Part shown: piece after piece, positions 17,410 to 26,153 of the stretch
Layout: the number at the start of each line of letters is the position of its first letter
Position numbering within the stretch: the stretch's first letter is position 1
DNA from: Rathayibacter tritici
GTDB taxonomy: Bacteria; Actinomycetota; Actinomycetes; Actinomycetales; Microbacteriaceae
Assembly (NCBI RefSeq): GCF_002932875.1
Contig: NZ_PSWS01000046.1
Coordinates: 1-53,162, forward strand
DNA: 53,162 nucleotides
Direction of reading: 5' to 3'
The notes under the pieces: model-generated
Databases searched by the model: none
The model's input: only the letters and a program-made list of their open reading frames with translations
What the model was told of the DNA's origin: nothing
Made by a program: the position numbers and the translations under genes

Positions 17410-18354
17410 TCAGCGGAAGATGATCGTGCGGGCGCCGTCGAGCAGCACCCGATCCTCCGTGAACCACTTGACCGCCTGCGTGAGCGTGCGGCTCTCCTCG
17501 TCCTGGCCGATCGCGACGAGCTGCGCCACCGAGTGCGAGTGGTCCACGCGCACCACGTTCTGCTCGATGATCGGCCCTTCGTCGAGGTCGCTGGTGACGA
17601 AGTGGGCCGTCGCACCGATCAGCTTGACTCCGCGGGCGTGCGCCTGCTTGTAAGGATTGGCGCCCTTGAAGCCCGGCAGGAACGAGTGATGGATGTTGAT
17701 GGCCCGCCCGGCGAGGCTGGCGCAGAGCTCGGGCGAGAGGATCTGCATGTAGCGCGCCAGGACCACGAGCTCGACGTCGTGCTCCTCGACGACCGCGAGC
17801 ACGCGCGCCTCGAACTCGCGCTTGGTCTGCGGCGAGACGACGGGGCGGGACTCGAACGGCACGCCATAGAACTCGGCGAGGTCGCGCAGGCTCCCGTGAT
17901 TGGACAGGATCAGCGGGATGTCCACCGCGAGCTGCCCGGCGCGCTGACGAAAGAGCAGGTCGTTGACGCAGTGCGCGGCGGTGGAGGCAAGCACGAGGGT
18001 GCGCAGCGGCCGACCGACGACGTCGAGGCGCCAGGTCATCCCGTAGTGCTCGGTGATCGGCAGCAGTGCAGCGGCGAACTCCTCGCGGGTGATCGGCGAC
18101 TCCACCTGCAGGCGCATGAAGAAGCGGCCGGTGTCGGCACTCGAGAACTGCTGGCTCTCGGTGATGTTGCCGCGGGCCTGGACGACGGCTCCGGACACGG
18201 CGTGCACGATGCCGGGCTGGTCCGGGCACGCGAAGGTGAGGGTCCAGTGGTTACCCGCGGACCGGTCGCCGGCCCAGGCGGCGTCGCTGCCCGTCGACGG
18301 GGTGCCCGCTGGGGCGGGCAGGGGGGTCGCGGGCGCGGCGGGTTCGGGCTGCAT
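17410..18354 (-). CDS. purU: Formyltetrahydrofolate deformylase
   Basis: The 314-residue protein hydrolyses 10-formyl-THF to formate and THF, balancing the one-carbon pool. After a disordered Pro/Ala-rich N-terminus of about 35 residues, an ACT domain follows (WTLTFACPDQPGIVHAVSG to about residue 115). The C-terminal formyl-transferase-type domain has LSNHGSLRDLAEFYGVPF, INIHHSFLPGFKGANPY with the Asn-x-His pair, and ATAHFVTSDLDEGPIIEQ with the catalytic Asp. The start is ATG 18354, six bases after TATCCT (leaderless). It lies in the same region as purN, purH, glyA and folD, all users of folate one-carbon units. Confidence 0.93.
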   Translation of the reverse strand: MQPEPAAPATPLPAPAGTPSTGSDAAWAGDRSAGNHWTLTFACPDQPGIVHAVSGAVVQARGNITESQQFSSADTGRFFMRLQVESPITREEFAAALLPITEHYGMTWRLDVVGRPLRTLVLASTAAHCVNDLLFRQRAGQLAVDIPLILSNHGSLRDLAEFYGVPFESRPVVSPQTKREFEARVLAVVEEHDVELVVLARYMQILSPELCASLAGRAINIHHSFLPGFKGANPYKQAHARGVKLIGATAHFVTSDLDEGPIIEQNVVRVDHSHSVAQLVAIGQDEESRTLTQAVKWFTEDRVLLDGARTIIFR

Positions 18355-18360
18355 CCGCCC

Positions 18361-18366
18361 AGGATA
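18361..18366 (-). promoter_or_regulatory. -10 element of purU (leaderless)
   Basis: Minus-strand TATCCT is followed by six bases and ATG 18354. It sits in the 42-base gap after the sigma-fusion gene. Confidence 0.55.
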
Positions 18367-18395
18367 ACGGGGGCGGGTGGGCCGGTCCGCGCCGC

Positions 18396-20657
18396 TCACT
18401 CGACCGTCACGGCGCTGGTGGCGATGGCTCCGACGCGGCCGCCCGGAGCGGAGTATCGGACGCCCGCCACGTGCGTCCCTGCGGGTAGGTCGATGGTCGT
18501 GGTGAGGACGGGGGCTCCGGGAGCGAGGGCCTGCACCGGCTCGCCGTCGACCAGGAGCTCCAGTCCGTCGGCGTCCGAGTCGGCGAGGACGAGCACGCGG
18601 ACGTCGCCGGCGCTCGCCGAGTCCGGAGCGATGAGCGTCGGTGCGCGCAGATCGACGCTCGCCGGTGCGCTCGCTCCGGACGCGGAGCGGGCGAGTACGG
18701 TCGTCCTGCCGAGGGGGAGGGGTAGGGCGGTGGCGGTCCAGCGGCCGGTGGCGTCGGCCGTGGCCGCACCGTAGCGGCGGTCGTCGGCTGCATCGACGAG
18801 GAGGACCGTGGCTCCGGGCTCAGCGGTTCCCGCGGCGTCGGGGAGGAGCCGGCCGTCGGTGTCGAGCACGAGAGTGGGCGCGGCGGCGGTCGGCGCATCA
18901 GCAGCCGGAGTCGGAGCCGGCGGCGCGGGGGTCGTCGCCGGCTCGGGCGCAGGAGTCGCCGTCTCGGGTGCGGGTGCGGGTGCGGGTGCGGGTGCGGGTG
19001 CGGGTGCGGGGTCCGGCTCCGGTGCTGGTGCTGGGTCCGGTGCCGGTGCCGGTGCCGGTTCCGGTGCTGGTTCGGGCGTCGGAGTCGGGTCCGGCGCAGG
19101 TGCCGGTTCGGGTGCCGGTGCAGGTGCCGGTTCGGGTTCGGGTGCAGGTGCCGGTGCCGGTGCAGGTGCAGGTGCGGGTGCGGGTGCTGGGGTCGGGTCC
19201 GGCGCAGGTGCGGGTGCGGGTGCGGGCGCCGGTATCGATCCCGGTGCGGGCGTCGCTGTCGACGTCGCAGTGCCGTTCCGCTCGGAGGCGACGGGTGCCG
19301 GCGCCGGTCCGCCGGAGGGAGCGGGGACGGCCGTGGTCTCCTCCTGCGGTGCGCGATCGCCGGTGCGCGGAGCCGAAACAGCTGCGAAAGAGCTGCTGTT
19401 CGGCGTCGCCTCGGCGTCCGCTGGCGGAGCGGTGCCGGGCCGGTCGGCCTCAACTGCTCTGCTCCGGTTCTGCGTGCTGTCCGTCCCTCCGGCTGCATCG
19501 GACGATGCGACCCGCTCGGGCTCCTGCCCGTCGGTGCTCGCGCTGGGTGCGGTGGCCGCCTCGAGGGTCGATTCCGGATTCGGGGTGCGTCCCGTCTCGT
19601 GGTCCTCCTTGTGGGGGAGCGCCTCCTGGGGAAGCGCCTCCTGCGGGAGCGCCTCCTCCGACGCAACGACCGACTGGACCGTCCCTGCGGACAGCAGCAC
19701 TGCGCCCCCGCCGACTCCTGCGATCGCGAGCCCCGCCACGACGGCCACGGTGACAACCACGCCCGCTCCACTCCCGGCCCGCGACGCCTGGACGCCGCTC
19801 CGCAGCGCACTGGCGCCGGACGCCGAGGCTCCGCTTGACGCCGACGCGCCGCCCGCAGCACCCCACGCCGCGGCCCCGCTCAACCCCGCGACGAGCGGCA
19901 GCAGCACCGTCGCGAGTCGTCGGCTTGCGTGCTCGGCTTCGGCCAGTGCCTCGCGGCAGGAAAGGCACTCGGTCAGGTGGCCGTTCAGGCGCAGCCTGTC
20001 CCGAGCGGGCAGCCTGCCGCGAGCGTGCGCCCCCGCTCGCTCCAGTACCCACTCGCATTCGCCGGTTGCGGAGGAGTCGAGGACGTGCTCTCGGATCCAG
20101 GCCGCCCGCAGGCCCTCCCGCGCGCGCATCCCGAGCGCCGCGACCGCGTTGGGACGGAGACCGAGCAGCGGCGCGGCGTCGGCGGGAGCCAGGCCCTCGA
20201 CCTCCGTGTACCAGAGCACCTCCTGCCAGCGCGCCGGCAGCGCCCGGAATGCGCGGGCGCCGAGATCGCGCTCCAGCGCCGCGAGTGCGCGCTCCTCCGG
20301 GTCCGGGCCGGCAGCGAGGAGGGAATGGTCGTCCTCGTCGAACGGTCGCTCCCGCCGGCTCCGGCGCGCCCAGGAGCCGGCGACGTTGCGGATCGCGGTG
20401 AAGAAGTAGGGGCGGAAGGCGCCCTCGGGGCCGCCTCCGCCCTCGACCACCCGCAGCACGCGAAGGAACGCCTCCGAGACCAGGTCATCGGGGTCCGAGC
20501 TGCTCGACCAGGCACGGGCGACCGTACGTCCGGCGCCGGAATGACGGCGCCACAGCTCGGAGACGGCGTCGGTGCGTCCGCTGCGCACGAGCGCGAGCAG
20601 TTCGGGATCGCCCAGACCATCGACGCTCTCGGAGCCGCGTCGAAGACCCACAGCCAC
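18396..20657 (-). CDS. ECF sigma factor fused to ZAS-type anti-sigma domain, membrane anchor, Pro-Ala stalk and Ig-like domain
   Basis: One 753-residue frame reads, in order: sigma-2 (about 17-105, with DPDDLVSEAFLRVLRVV and FRPYFFTAIRNVAGSWARR); sigma-4 (about 125-192, with a helix-turn-helix at VEGLAPADAAPLLGLRPNAV); a zinc-binding anti-sigma motif His-x3-Cys-x2-Cys (H227, C231, C234 in GHLTECLSC); a membrane segment (about 298-323); a triple EALPQ repeat (335-348); a Ser/Thr-rich linker; a Pro-Ala tract (about 470-585); and a C-terminal beta-rich Ig-like domain (about 591-753). Separate sigma and anti-sigma proteins are the norm. Here both would be tethered to the membrane with a sensor-like extracellular arm. 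Release of the sigma part would need proteolysis or a conformational switch; this is inference. GTG 20657 follows GAGGGGG closely, and GTG at codon 3 is an alternative start. It is transcribed divergently from glyA. Confidence 0.85.
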   Translation of the reverse strand: MAVGLRRGSESVDGLGDPELLALVRSGRTDAVSELWRRHSGAGRTVARAWSSSSDPDDLVSEAFLRVLRVVEGGGGPEGAFRPYFFTAIRNVAGSWARRSRRERPFDEDDHSLLAAGPDPEERALAALERDLGARAFRALPARWQEVLWYTEVEGLAPADAAPLLGLRPNAVAALGMRAREGLRAAWIREHVLDSSATGECEWVLERAGAHARGRLPARDRLRLNGHLTECLSCREALAEAEHASRRLATVLLPLVAGLSGAAAWGAAGGASASSGASASGASALRSGVQASRAGSGAGVVVTVAVVAGLAIAGVGGGAVLLSAGTVQSVVASEEALPQEALPQEALPHKEDHETGRTPNPESTLEAATAPSASTDGQEPERVASSDAAGGTDSTQNRSRAVEADRPGTAPPADAEATPNSSSFAAVSAPRTGDRAPQEETTAVPAPSGGPAPAPVASERNGTATSTATPAPGSIPAPAPAPAPAPDPTPAPAPAPAPAPAPAPAPEPEPAPAPAPEPAPAPDPTPTPEPAPEPAPAPAPDPAPAPEPDPAPAPAPAPAPAPAPETATPAPEPATTPAPPAPTPAADAPTAAAPTLVLDTDGRLLPDAAGTAEPGATVLLVDAADDRRYGAATADATGRWTATALPLPLGRTTVLARSASGASAPASVDLRAPTLIAPDSASAGDVRVLVLADSDADGLELLVDGEPVQALAPGAPVLTTTIDLPAGTHVAGVRYSAPGGRVGAIATSAVTVE
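18903..19250 (-). repeat. Coding low-complexity Pro-Ala tract within the sigma-fusion gene
   Basis: About 115 codons alternate mostly Pro-Ala, with spaced Pro-Glu, Pro-Asp and Pro-Thr pairs. The DNA shows GGTGCG/GGTGCC hexamer periodicity on the plus strand. It probably forms an extended stalk that spans the cell wall, and it is prone to length variation by slippage. Confidence 0.9.
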
Positions 20658-20760
20658 GCCCCCTCACCAGCCCCGCGCCGGAGCTGCCCGAGCGATCGTC
20701 GCACGGCGGCGACGTGCCGTCGCTGGGTGGCACGGCTCCCGCGCCACCCGTCCCGCTTGC

Positions 20761-20766
20761 TAGAGT
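20761..20766 (+). promoter_or_regulatory. Probable -10 element of glyA-folD
   Basis: TAGAGT places transcription start near 20773, just at the 5' end of the riboswitch aptamer. The leader is about 185 bases. Confidence 0.5.
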
Positions 20767-20771
20767 GGGCG

Positions 20772-20865
20772 CGCCGCGACTGGCGTTTGGATGGGTGACC
20801 ATCAGGGAGCGGCACCTCCTCCGGGGCAGCGTCCCGGACACTTTTCCCGCCGCACGCCTGGGCTG
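20772..20865 (+). ncRNA. ZTP riboswitch (pfl motif) upstream of glyA
   Basis: Both conserved aptamer halves are present in order. The first is GCCGCGACTGGCG, then a hairpin GATGG-GTGA-CCATC, then AGGGAGCGGC. After a variable linker, CCGCACGCCTGGGC closes the pseudoknot side. This matches the published ZTP/pfl consensus (GACUGGCG, a hairpin, GGGAGC, then CCGCCUGGGC). These riboswitches bind ZMP/ZTP, which accumulate when 10-formyl-THF is scarce, and turn on one-carbon genes such as glyA and folD, the very genes downstream here. The expression platform (about 20866-20945) lies before an AAGGAG ribosome binding site; whether control is by translation or termination is unclear. Confidence 0.92.
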
Positions 20866-20957
20866 GAACGGATACCGTAGATCGGGTCGCCCGAACGAGC
20901 CGTGTCGCGCCGCCGCGACCTGCCGGGCCCCTTCCGTTTCCCAGCCAAGGAGCGTCC

Positions 20958-22253
20958 GTGTCCTCATCCCCCGCCTCCGCGCGCCCCGGCGTCGCCGCCT
21001 CGTTCGACGAGCCCGTCTCGGTGGTCGACCCCGAGATCGCCGCCGTGCTTCAGCAGGAGCTCGATCGCCAGCGCAGCTACCTCGAGATGATCGCGAGCGA
21101 GAACTTCGTGCCGCGCGCGGTCCTCGAATCCCAGGGCTCCGTCCTGACGAACAAGTACGCGGAGGGCTACCCCGGCCGCCGTTACTACGGCGGCTGCGAG
21201 TACGTCGACGTCGCCGAGCAGCTCGCGATCGACCGGGCCAAGGCGCTTTTCGGCGCCGAGTTCGCCAACGTCCAGCCCCACTCCGGCGCGTCCGCCAACG
21301 CGGCGGCACTCGCCGCTCTGGTTCAGCCCGGCGACACCATCCTCGGCCTCGAGCTGGCGCACGGCGGGCATCTGACTCACGGCATGAAGCTCAACTTCTC
21401 GGGCAAGCTCTACAACGCGACCGCGTACGGCGTCGATCCGACGACCTTCCGGATCGACATGGACGCGGTGCGCGAGAAGGCCCTGGAGGTCCGCCCGCAG
21501 GTGCTCATCGCCGGCTGGTCCGCCTACCCCCGCCAGCTCGACTTCGAGGCGTTCCGCGCCATCGCGGACGAGGTCGGCGCGAAGCTCTGGGTCGACATGG
21601 CCCACTTCGCCGGTCTGGTGGCCGCAGGCCTGCATCCCTCCCCGGTGCCCCACGCCGACGTCGTGACGACCACCGTCCACAAGACGCTGGCCGGCCCGCG
21701 CTCGGGCCTCATCCTCGCCAAGCAGGAGTACGCCAAGAAGCTGAACTCGGCCGTCTTCCCCGGTCAGCAGGGCGGACCGCTGATGCACGTGATCGCCGCG
21801 AAGGCGACAGCATTCAAGCTCGCAGGCGAGCCGGAGTTCGCCGACCGCCAGGCGCGCACCATCCGCGGCGCGCAGATCCTCGCCGAGCGCCTCACGGCGG
21901 CCGACTCGAAGGCCGAGGGCATCGACGTTCTCACCGGGGGCACTGACGTGCACCTCGTCCTCGCGGACCTGCGCGATTCGCCGCTGGACGGCAAGCAGGC
22001 CGAGGACCGCCTCCACGAGGTCGGTATCACCGTCAACCGCAATGCCGTGCCGTTCGACCCCCGCCCGCCGATGGTGACCTCGGGTCTGCGCATCGGCACC
22101 CCGGCGCTCGCCACCCGCGGCTTCGGCGACACGGAGTTCGCCGAGGTCGCCGACGTCATCGCCGAGGCGCTCAAGCCTTCGGCCGACCTCGAGGCGCTGC
22201 GCGGCCGCGTCGCCCGCCTCACCGACGACTTCCCGCTCTACCCCGGGCTGTAG
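20958..22253 (+). CDS. glyA: Serine hydroxymethyltransferase
   Basis: The 431-residue PLP enzyme converts serine and THF to glycine and 5,10-methylene-THF, the main one-carbon source. It has [55 protein letters not shown], and the PLP lysine in [16 protein letters not shown]. The start is GTG 20958, with AAGGAG seven bases upstream. It lies downstream of the ZTP riboswitch and 77 bases before folD; the pair very likely forms one transcript. Confidence 0.97.
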   Translation: MSSSPASARPGVAASFDEPVSVVDPEIAAVLQQELDRQRSYLEMIASENFVPRAVLESQGSVLTNKYAEGYPGRRYYGGCEYVDVAEQLAIDRAKALFGAEFANVQPHSGASANAAALAALVQPGDTILGLELAHGGHLTHGMKLNFSGKLYNATAYGVDPTTFRIDMDAVREKALEVRPQVLIAGWSAYPRQLDFEAFRAIADEVGAKLWVDMAHFAGLVAAGLHPSPVPHADVVTTTVHKTLAGPRSGLILAKQEYAKKLNSAVFPGQQGGPLMHVIAAKATAFKLAGEPEFADRQARTIRGAQILAERLTAADSKAEGIDVLTGGTDVHLVLADLRDSPLDGKQAEDRLHEVGITVNRNAVPFDPRPPMVTSGLRIGTPALATRGFGDTEFAEVADVIAEALKPSADLEALRGRVARLTDDFPLYPGL

Positions 22254-22330
22254 TCGACCCGCTACACCACTCGCACGGCGGAGGCGGGGCGTCGCCCCCT
22301 CTCCGCCGCGCCCCGAACGAGGAGTCCGAG

Positions 22331-23212
22331 ATGACGGCACAGGTACTCGACGGCGTCGCGACGGCGACGGCGGTCAAAACGGAGATCGCCGAGCGGGTCG
22401 CCGCTCTGCGCGAGCGGGGTGTCGTGCCCGGGCTGGGCACGCTCCTGGTGGGGGACGACCCGGCCTCGCGCTCGTACGTCGCCGGCAAGCACCGCGATTG
22501 CGCGGAGGTGGGGATCGAGTCGATCCGCGTGGACCTGCCCGCGACCGCGTCGGCGGAGGATATCCGCGCCGCCATCCGGCGGCTGAACGAGTCGGCGGCC
22601 GTGACCGGGTACATCATCCAGCTGCCGCTGCCCAGGGGCATCGACGAGAACTCGATGCTCGAGCTGATGGATCCGGACAAAGATGCCGACGGCCTGCATC
22701 CCACCAACCTCGGGCGGCTTGTTCTCGGCGTCGAGGGCGAACTGGACAGTCCGCTGCCCTGCACGCCGAACGGGATCGTGGAGATGCTGCAGCGCCACGG
22801 CATCCCTACCTCGGGCAAGCACGTCGTCGTCGTCGGCCGCGGCCTCACCGTCGGCCGTCCGCTCGGCCTTTTGCTCACACGGAAGGGTGTGGACGCCACG
22901 GTGACCCTGACCCACTCCCGCACCGCCGACCTCGCCGCGGAGGTACGCCGCGCCGATATCGTCGTGGCTGCCGTCGGTGTGCCCGGATTGATCCAGGCCG
23001 ACTGGGTGAAGCCCGGTGCCGCGGTCCTGGATGTGGGCATCACCCGGGTCGAGAACCCGGAGACGGGGCGCGCGAAGCTGACCGGCGACGTCGCTCCGTC
23101 GGTGGCGGAGGTCGCGGGCTGGCTCTCGCCCGTTCCCGGCGGTGTCGGCCCGATGACCCGCGCGATGCTCATCCACAACGTGGTGACTGCCGCGGAGCGA
23201 GCCCTGCGCTGA
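22331..23212 (+). CDS. folD: Bifunctional methylene-THF dehydrogenase/methenyl-THF cyclohydrolase
   Basis: The 293-residue protein has the length usual for FolD, which oxidises 5,10-methylene-THF and hydrolyses the product to 10-formyl-THF, the co-substrate of PurN and PurH and the substrate of PurU. The catalytic Tyr-x3-Lys lies in [29 protein letters not shown] precedes [11 protein letters not shown], and the NADP-binding [17 protein letters not shown] and [14 protein letters not shown] follow. The ATG at 22331 has GAGGAG six bases upstream. Co-transcribed with glyA, so probably under the same riboswitch. Confidence 0.97.
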   Translation: MTAQVLDGVATATAVKTEIAERVAALRERGVVPGLGTLLVGDDPASRSYVAGKHRDCAEVGIESIRVDLPATASAEDIRAAIRRLNESAAVTGYIIQLPLPRGIDENSMLELMDPDKDADGLHPTNLGRLVLGVEGELDSPLPCTPNGIVEMLQRHGIPTSGKHVVVVGRGLTVGRPLGLLLTRKGVDATVTLTHSRTADLAAEVRRADIVVAAVGVPGLIQADWVKPGAAVLDVGITRVENPETGRAKLTGDVAPSVAEVAGWLSPVPGGVGPMTRAMLIHNVVTAAERALR

Positions 23213-23261
23213 GCGCCCTGCGCCGACCCGCGTTTGGGGGAGATGCCCAGTCGCCTCCCGG

Positions 23262-23267
23262 TAGCGT
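23262..23267 (+). promoter_or_regulatory. Probable -10 element of the alcohol dehydrogenase gene
   Basis: TAGCGT lies about 75 bases before the ATG at 23341. This gene has a leader and a GAGGAG ribosome binding site. Confidence 0.4.
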
Positions 23268-23340
23268 AGGTCGGCGCTCTCGCGTCCCCCACCCCGTCGG
23301 ACACGTCCTCGGAGCGCGCCCCGCCCCACGAGGAGAATCC

Positions 23341-24387
23341 ATGCTCACCGTCACCGCTTACGCCGCCCCCTCTGCGACCGAGCCGCTCGTCCCCACGACC
23401 ATCGAGCGCCGCGACGTCGGACCGAATGACGTGCTGATCGAGATCGCCTACTCCGGTATCTGCCACTCCGACATCCACACTGTCCGAGGCGACTGGGGAC
23501 AGGTCCAGTACCCACTGACCGTCGGTCACGAGATCGTCGGCGTCGTCGCCGAGGTCGGCTCCGAGGTCACCAAGCACTCGGTGGGCGACCGCGTCGGTGT
23601 CGGCTGCATGGTGAACTCCTGCCGCGAGTGCGAGAACTGCCTCGCCGGCGAGGAGCAGTACTGCCTCAGGGGCAACACCGGCACCTACGCCTCCGTCGAC
23701 CGCGACGGAACCGTCACGCAGGGCGGGTACTCGACCCACGTCGTGGTCGTCGAAGACTTCGTGCTCCGCGTGCCGGAGTCGATTCCCTACGAGGCCGCCG
23801 CGCCTCTGCTGTGCGCGGGCATCACCACCTACTCGCCGCTCTCGCACTGGGGGGCGGGCCCGGGCAAGCGCGTCGCCGTGGTCGGACTCGGTGGCCTCGG
23901 CCATATGGCCGTGAAGTTCGCTCACGCAATGGGCGCCGAGGTCACCGTGCTCTCGCAGACCCTCAGCAAGAAGGAGGACGGCCTGCGCCTGGGCGCCGAC
24001 CACTACTACGCGACAAAGGACGAGGCGACCTTCACCGACCTCGCGAACACCTTCGACCTGATCATCAACACGGTCAGCGCCCCGCTGGATCTCGACGCCT
24101 ACCTGGGACTCCTCCGCCGCAACGGGACGATGGTCAACGTCGGCGCCCCGGCAGAGGCGCTCCCTCTGCACGTCTTCACCCTGTTCGGCGCCCGTCGCTC
24201 CTTCGCGGGCTCCGGCATCGGAGGCATTCGCGAGACCCAGGAGATGCTCGATTTCTGCGCGGAAAAGGGCATCGCGAGCGACGTCGAGGTTGTATCGGCC
24301 TCGCAGATCAACGAGGCCTACGAGCGCGTGCTCGCCTCGGACGTGCGGTATCGCTTCGTGATCGACGCCGCCACGTTCGAGAAGTGA
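23341..24387 (+). CDS. Zinc-dependent NAD(P) alcohol dehydrogenase (YahK/cinnamyl-alcohol type)
   Basis: The 348-residue medium-chain dehydrogenase has catalytic zinc ligands in [11 protein letters not shown] and [17 protein letters not shown]. The structural zinc cluster with four Cys is [15 protein letters not shown], and the Rossmann loop is [17 protein letters not shown]. Overall layout and length match the YahK/AdhC subgroup that reduces aldehydes with NADPH. The physiological substrate is unknown. GAGGAGAATCC precedes the ATG. It stands alone between folD and ybaK. Confidence 0.9.
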   Translation: MLTVTAYAAPSATEPLVPTTIERRDVGPNDVLIEIAYSGICHSDIHTVRGDWGQVQYPLTVGHEIVGVVAEVGSEVTKHSVGDRVGVGCMVNSCRECENCLAGEEQYCLRGNTGTYASVDRDGTVTQGGYSTHVVVVEDFVLRVPESIPYEAAAPLLCAGITTYSPLSHWGAGPGKRVAVVGLGGLGHMAVKFAHAMGAEVTVLSQTLSKKEDGLRLGADHYYATKDEATFTDLANTFDLIINTVSAPLDLDAYLGLLRRNGTMVNVGAPAEALPLHVFTLFGARRSFAGSGIGGIRETQEMLDFCAEKGIASDVEVVSASQINEAYERVLASDVRYRFVIDAATFEK

Positions 24388-24402
24388 GTGCGGTCCTGGG
24401 GC

Positions 24403-24408
24403 TAGCCT
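24403..24408 (+). promoter_or_regulatory. -10 element of the YbaK-like gene (leaderless)
   Basis: TAGCCT is followed by seven bases and ATG 24416. Confidence 0.45.
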
Positions 24409-24415
24409 CAGCGGC

Positions 24416-24907
24416 ATGAGCGGTCGGAGCCACCCGGCCGTCGACCGCGTCCTCGCCGATCTCGACCGGCGCGGCGTGCAGCTGTGCGTGCGCTGGCTCG
24501 ACGAGGCCGCGTCGACGGCCGCGCTGGCAGCCGCGGCGCTGGACGTCGAGGTCGGTCAGATCGCGAACTCGCTCGTGTTCCTGCTCGACGGTGCGCCGTC
24601 GCTGGTGCTGACCAGCGGCGGCCACCGCGTCGAGACCGAGTGGCTGGGCGAGCAGCTGGGCGGAGTGATCGGTCGTGCCTCTGCCAGTGACGTGAGAGCG
24701 GCGACCGGTCAGGTCATCGGGGGAGTCGCGCCGGTCGGTCATCCTGCGCCGCTCCGGACGGTGGTCGACACGGCGTTGGCCTCCTCTCCGGCGGTCTGGG
24801 CGGCGGCCGGGCACCCGCAGACGGTCTACCCGACGAGCTTCGACGAGTTCGTGCGGGTCACCGGGGGCGAGGCGCGCGCGGTCGTCCCGCCGGATGCGCG
24901 GCAGTAG
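24416..24907 (+). CDS. YbaK/EbsC-family aminoacyl-tRNA deacylase
   Basis: The 163-residue single-domain protein belongs to the Cys-tRNA(Pro)/prolyl-tRNA editing family, which hydrolyses mischarged aminoacyl-tRNA in trans. Visible features are the Ala/Val-rich segment VEVGQIANSLVFLLDG, the strand PSLVLTSGGHRVETEWLGEQ, ASASDVRAATGQVIGGVAPVGHP with the conserved GGVxPxGH-type loop, and the C-terminal strand around VYPTSFDEFVRVTGG. The start is ATG 24416, without a ribosome binding site, seven bases after TAGCCT. It converges on galK. Confidence 0.85.
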   Translation: MSGRSHPAVDRVLADLDRRGVQLCVRWLDEAASTAALAAAALDVEVGQIANSLVFLLDGAPSLVLTSGGHRVETEWLGEQLGGVIGRASASDVRAATGQVIGGVAPVGHPAPLRTVVDTALASSPAVWAAAGHPQTVYPTSFDEFVRVTGGEARAVVPPDARQ

Positions 24908-24924
24908 CGCCCTCAGGAGGAGAG

Positions 24925-24957
24925 ACGCCCTGTGTGATGCTCGGCCACGGAGGGCGT
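24925..24957. terminator. Hairpin between convergent ybaK-like and galK genes
   Basis: ACGCCCT (24925-24931) pairs with AGGGCGT (24951-24957), followed by TTTCC. The position between two convergent stops supports a shared terminator. Confidence 0.5.
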
Positions 24958-24971
24958 TTCCGGATCATCCG

Positions 24972-26153
24972 TCAGAGCACCCGGCCCGCGCCGTCGGCGG
25001 CCGTGACCAGGAACAGTTCAGGCGTCGCGAAGCCCTTCTGGGCGAAGGCGGCGAGGACGGCGCCGCGGACCTGCTCCTCCTTCTCGACCGGAGTAAGCGC
25101 GATGGCCGAGCCGCCGAAGCCGCCGCCGGTCATCCGCGCACCGATCGCTCCGGCGCCGCGGGCGGCCTCGACGGCGGTGTCGAGCTCGGGAACCGAGATC
25201 TCGAAGTCGTCGCGGAGGGAGACGTGGCCGGCGTCGAGCAGGTCGCCGATCGCCCTCGGGCCGTGCTCGCGCAGCGTGCGGACGGTCTCGAGGACGCGAG
25301 TGTCCTCGGTCACCACGTGCCTCACGCGACGGAAGGTGACATCGTCGAGGAGTTCCTCGGCACGCGGCAGATCGTGGATCGACAGCTCGCGCAGCGACGG
25401 CACCCCGAGCGCCGCAGCGCCGAGCTCGCAGGAGGCGCGCCGCTCGGCGTAGCCGCCGGTGGCATGCGCATGCTCGACGCGGGTGTCGACGACGAGCAGG
25501 ACGAGTCCCGCCTCCTCGAAACCCAGCGGGATGACCTCGGTGTCGAGGCTGCGGCAGTCCAGGAACACCGCGGCGTCGCGCTTCCCGAAGAGGGACGCCG
25601 ACTCGTCCATGATCCCGGTGGGAGCGCCGACCGCGACGTTTTCGGCTCGGCGGCCGACGCGAGCCATCGTGGCGAGGTCGAAGCCGAGACCCCAGAGTTC
25701 GTCGAGGGCGACGGCCATGGCGCACATCAGCGCGGCCGAGCTCGAGAGCCCCGCGCCGACCGGCACGTCGGAGTCGACGTACGCGTCGAAGCCCGCGTGG
25801 GAACCGAGGTCGACGCCGTACTCGGTGAGCGCCCAGACCACGCCGAGCGGGTACGCCGACCAGCCGGTGACGGCGCCGGGGCCGAGCTCGTCGAGAGCGA
25901 CCTCGACGATCCCGGGGGAGAAGGCACTGCTGATCCGGATCCTGCGGTCCTCCCGCGGGGCGACGGCCACCGCCGTGGCGCGGTCGATCGCGAAGGGGAA
26001 CACGAAGCCGTCGTTGTAGTCGGTGTGCTCGCCGATCAGGTTGACGCGGCCGGGGCCTGCCCAGACGCCCGCGGCGACGCGCCCGTAGCTGCGCTCGAAC
26101 GCGGCGGCCGCGCTCTCGGCGACGGCGGTGAGGGACGCGGGAGCGGCGGTCAT
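24972..26153 (-). CDS. galK: Galactokinase
   Basis: The 393-residue GHMP kinase phosphorylates galactose at C1 with ATP, the first committed Leloir step. It has the galactose signature GRVNLIGEHTDYNDGFVFP, the ATP-binding loop VPVGAGLSSSAAL and the C-terminal GARMTGGGFGGSAIAL. The start is ATG 26153, overlapping the galT stop by four bases (ATGA). It is the second gene of a galT-galK operon controlled from the intergenic region with the DeoR regulator. Confidence 0.95.
   Translation of the reverse strand: MTAAPASLTAVAESAAAAFERSYGRVAAGVWAGPGRVNLIGEHTDYNDGFVFPFAIDRATAVAVAPREDRRIRISSAFSPGIVEVALDELGPGAVTGWSAYPLGVVWALTEYGVDLGSHAGFDAYVDSDVPVGAGLSSSAALMCAMAVALDELWGLGFDLATMARVGRRAENVAVGAPTGIMDESASLFGKRDAAVFLDCRSLDTEVIPLGFEEAGLVLLVVDTRVEHAHATGGYAERRASCELGAAALGVPSLRELSIHDLPRAEELLDDVTFRRVRHVVTEDTRVLETVRTLREHGPRAIGDLLDAGHVSLRDDFEISVPELDTAVEAARGAGAIGARMTGGGFGGSAIALTPVEKEEQVRGAVLAAFAQKGFATPELFLVTAADGAGRVL

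Noticed and set aside
18903-19250. Non-coding minisatellite or CRISPR-like repeat
   Set aside because: The hexamer periodicity is explained by Pro-Ala codons in frame with the sigma-fusion gene.
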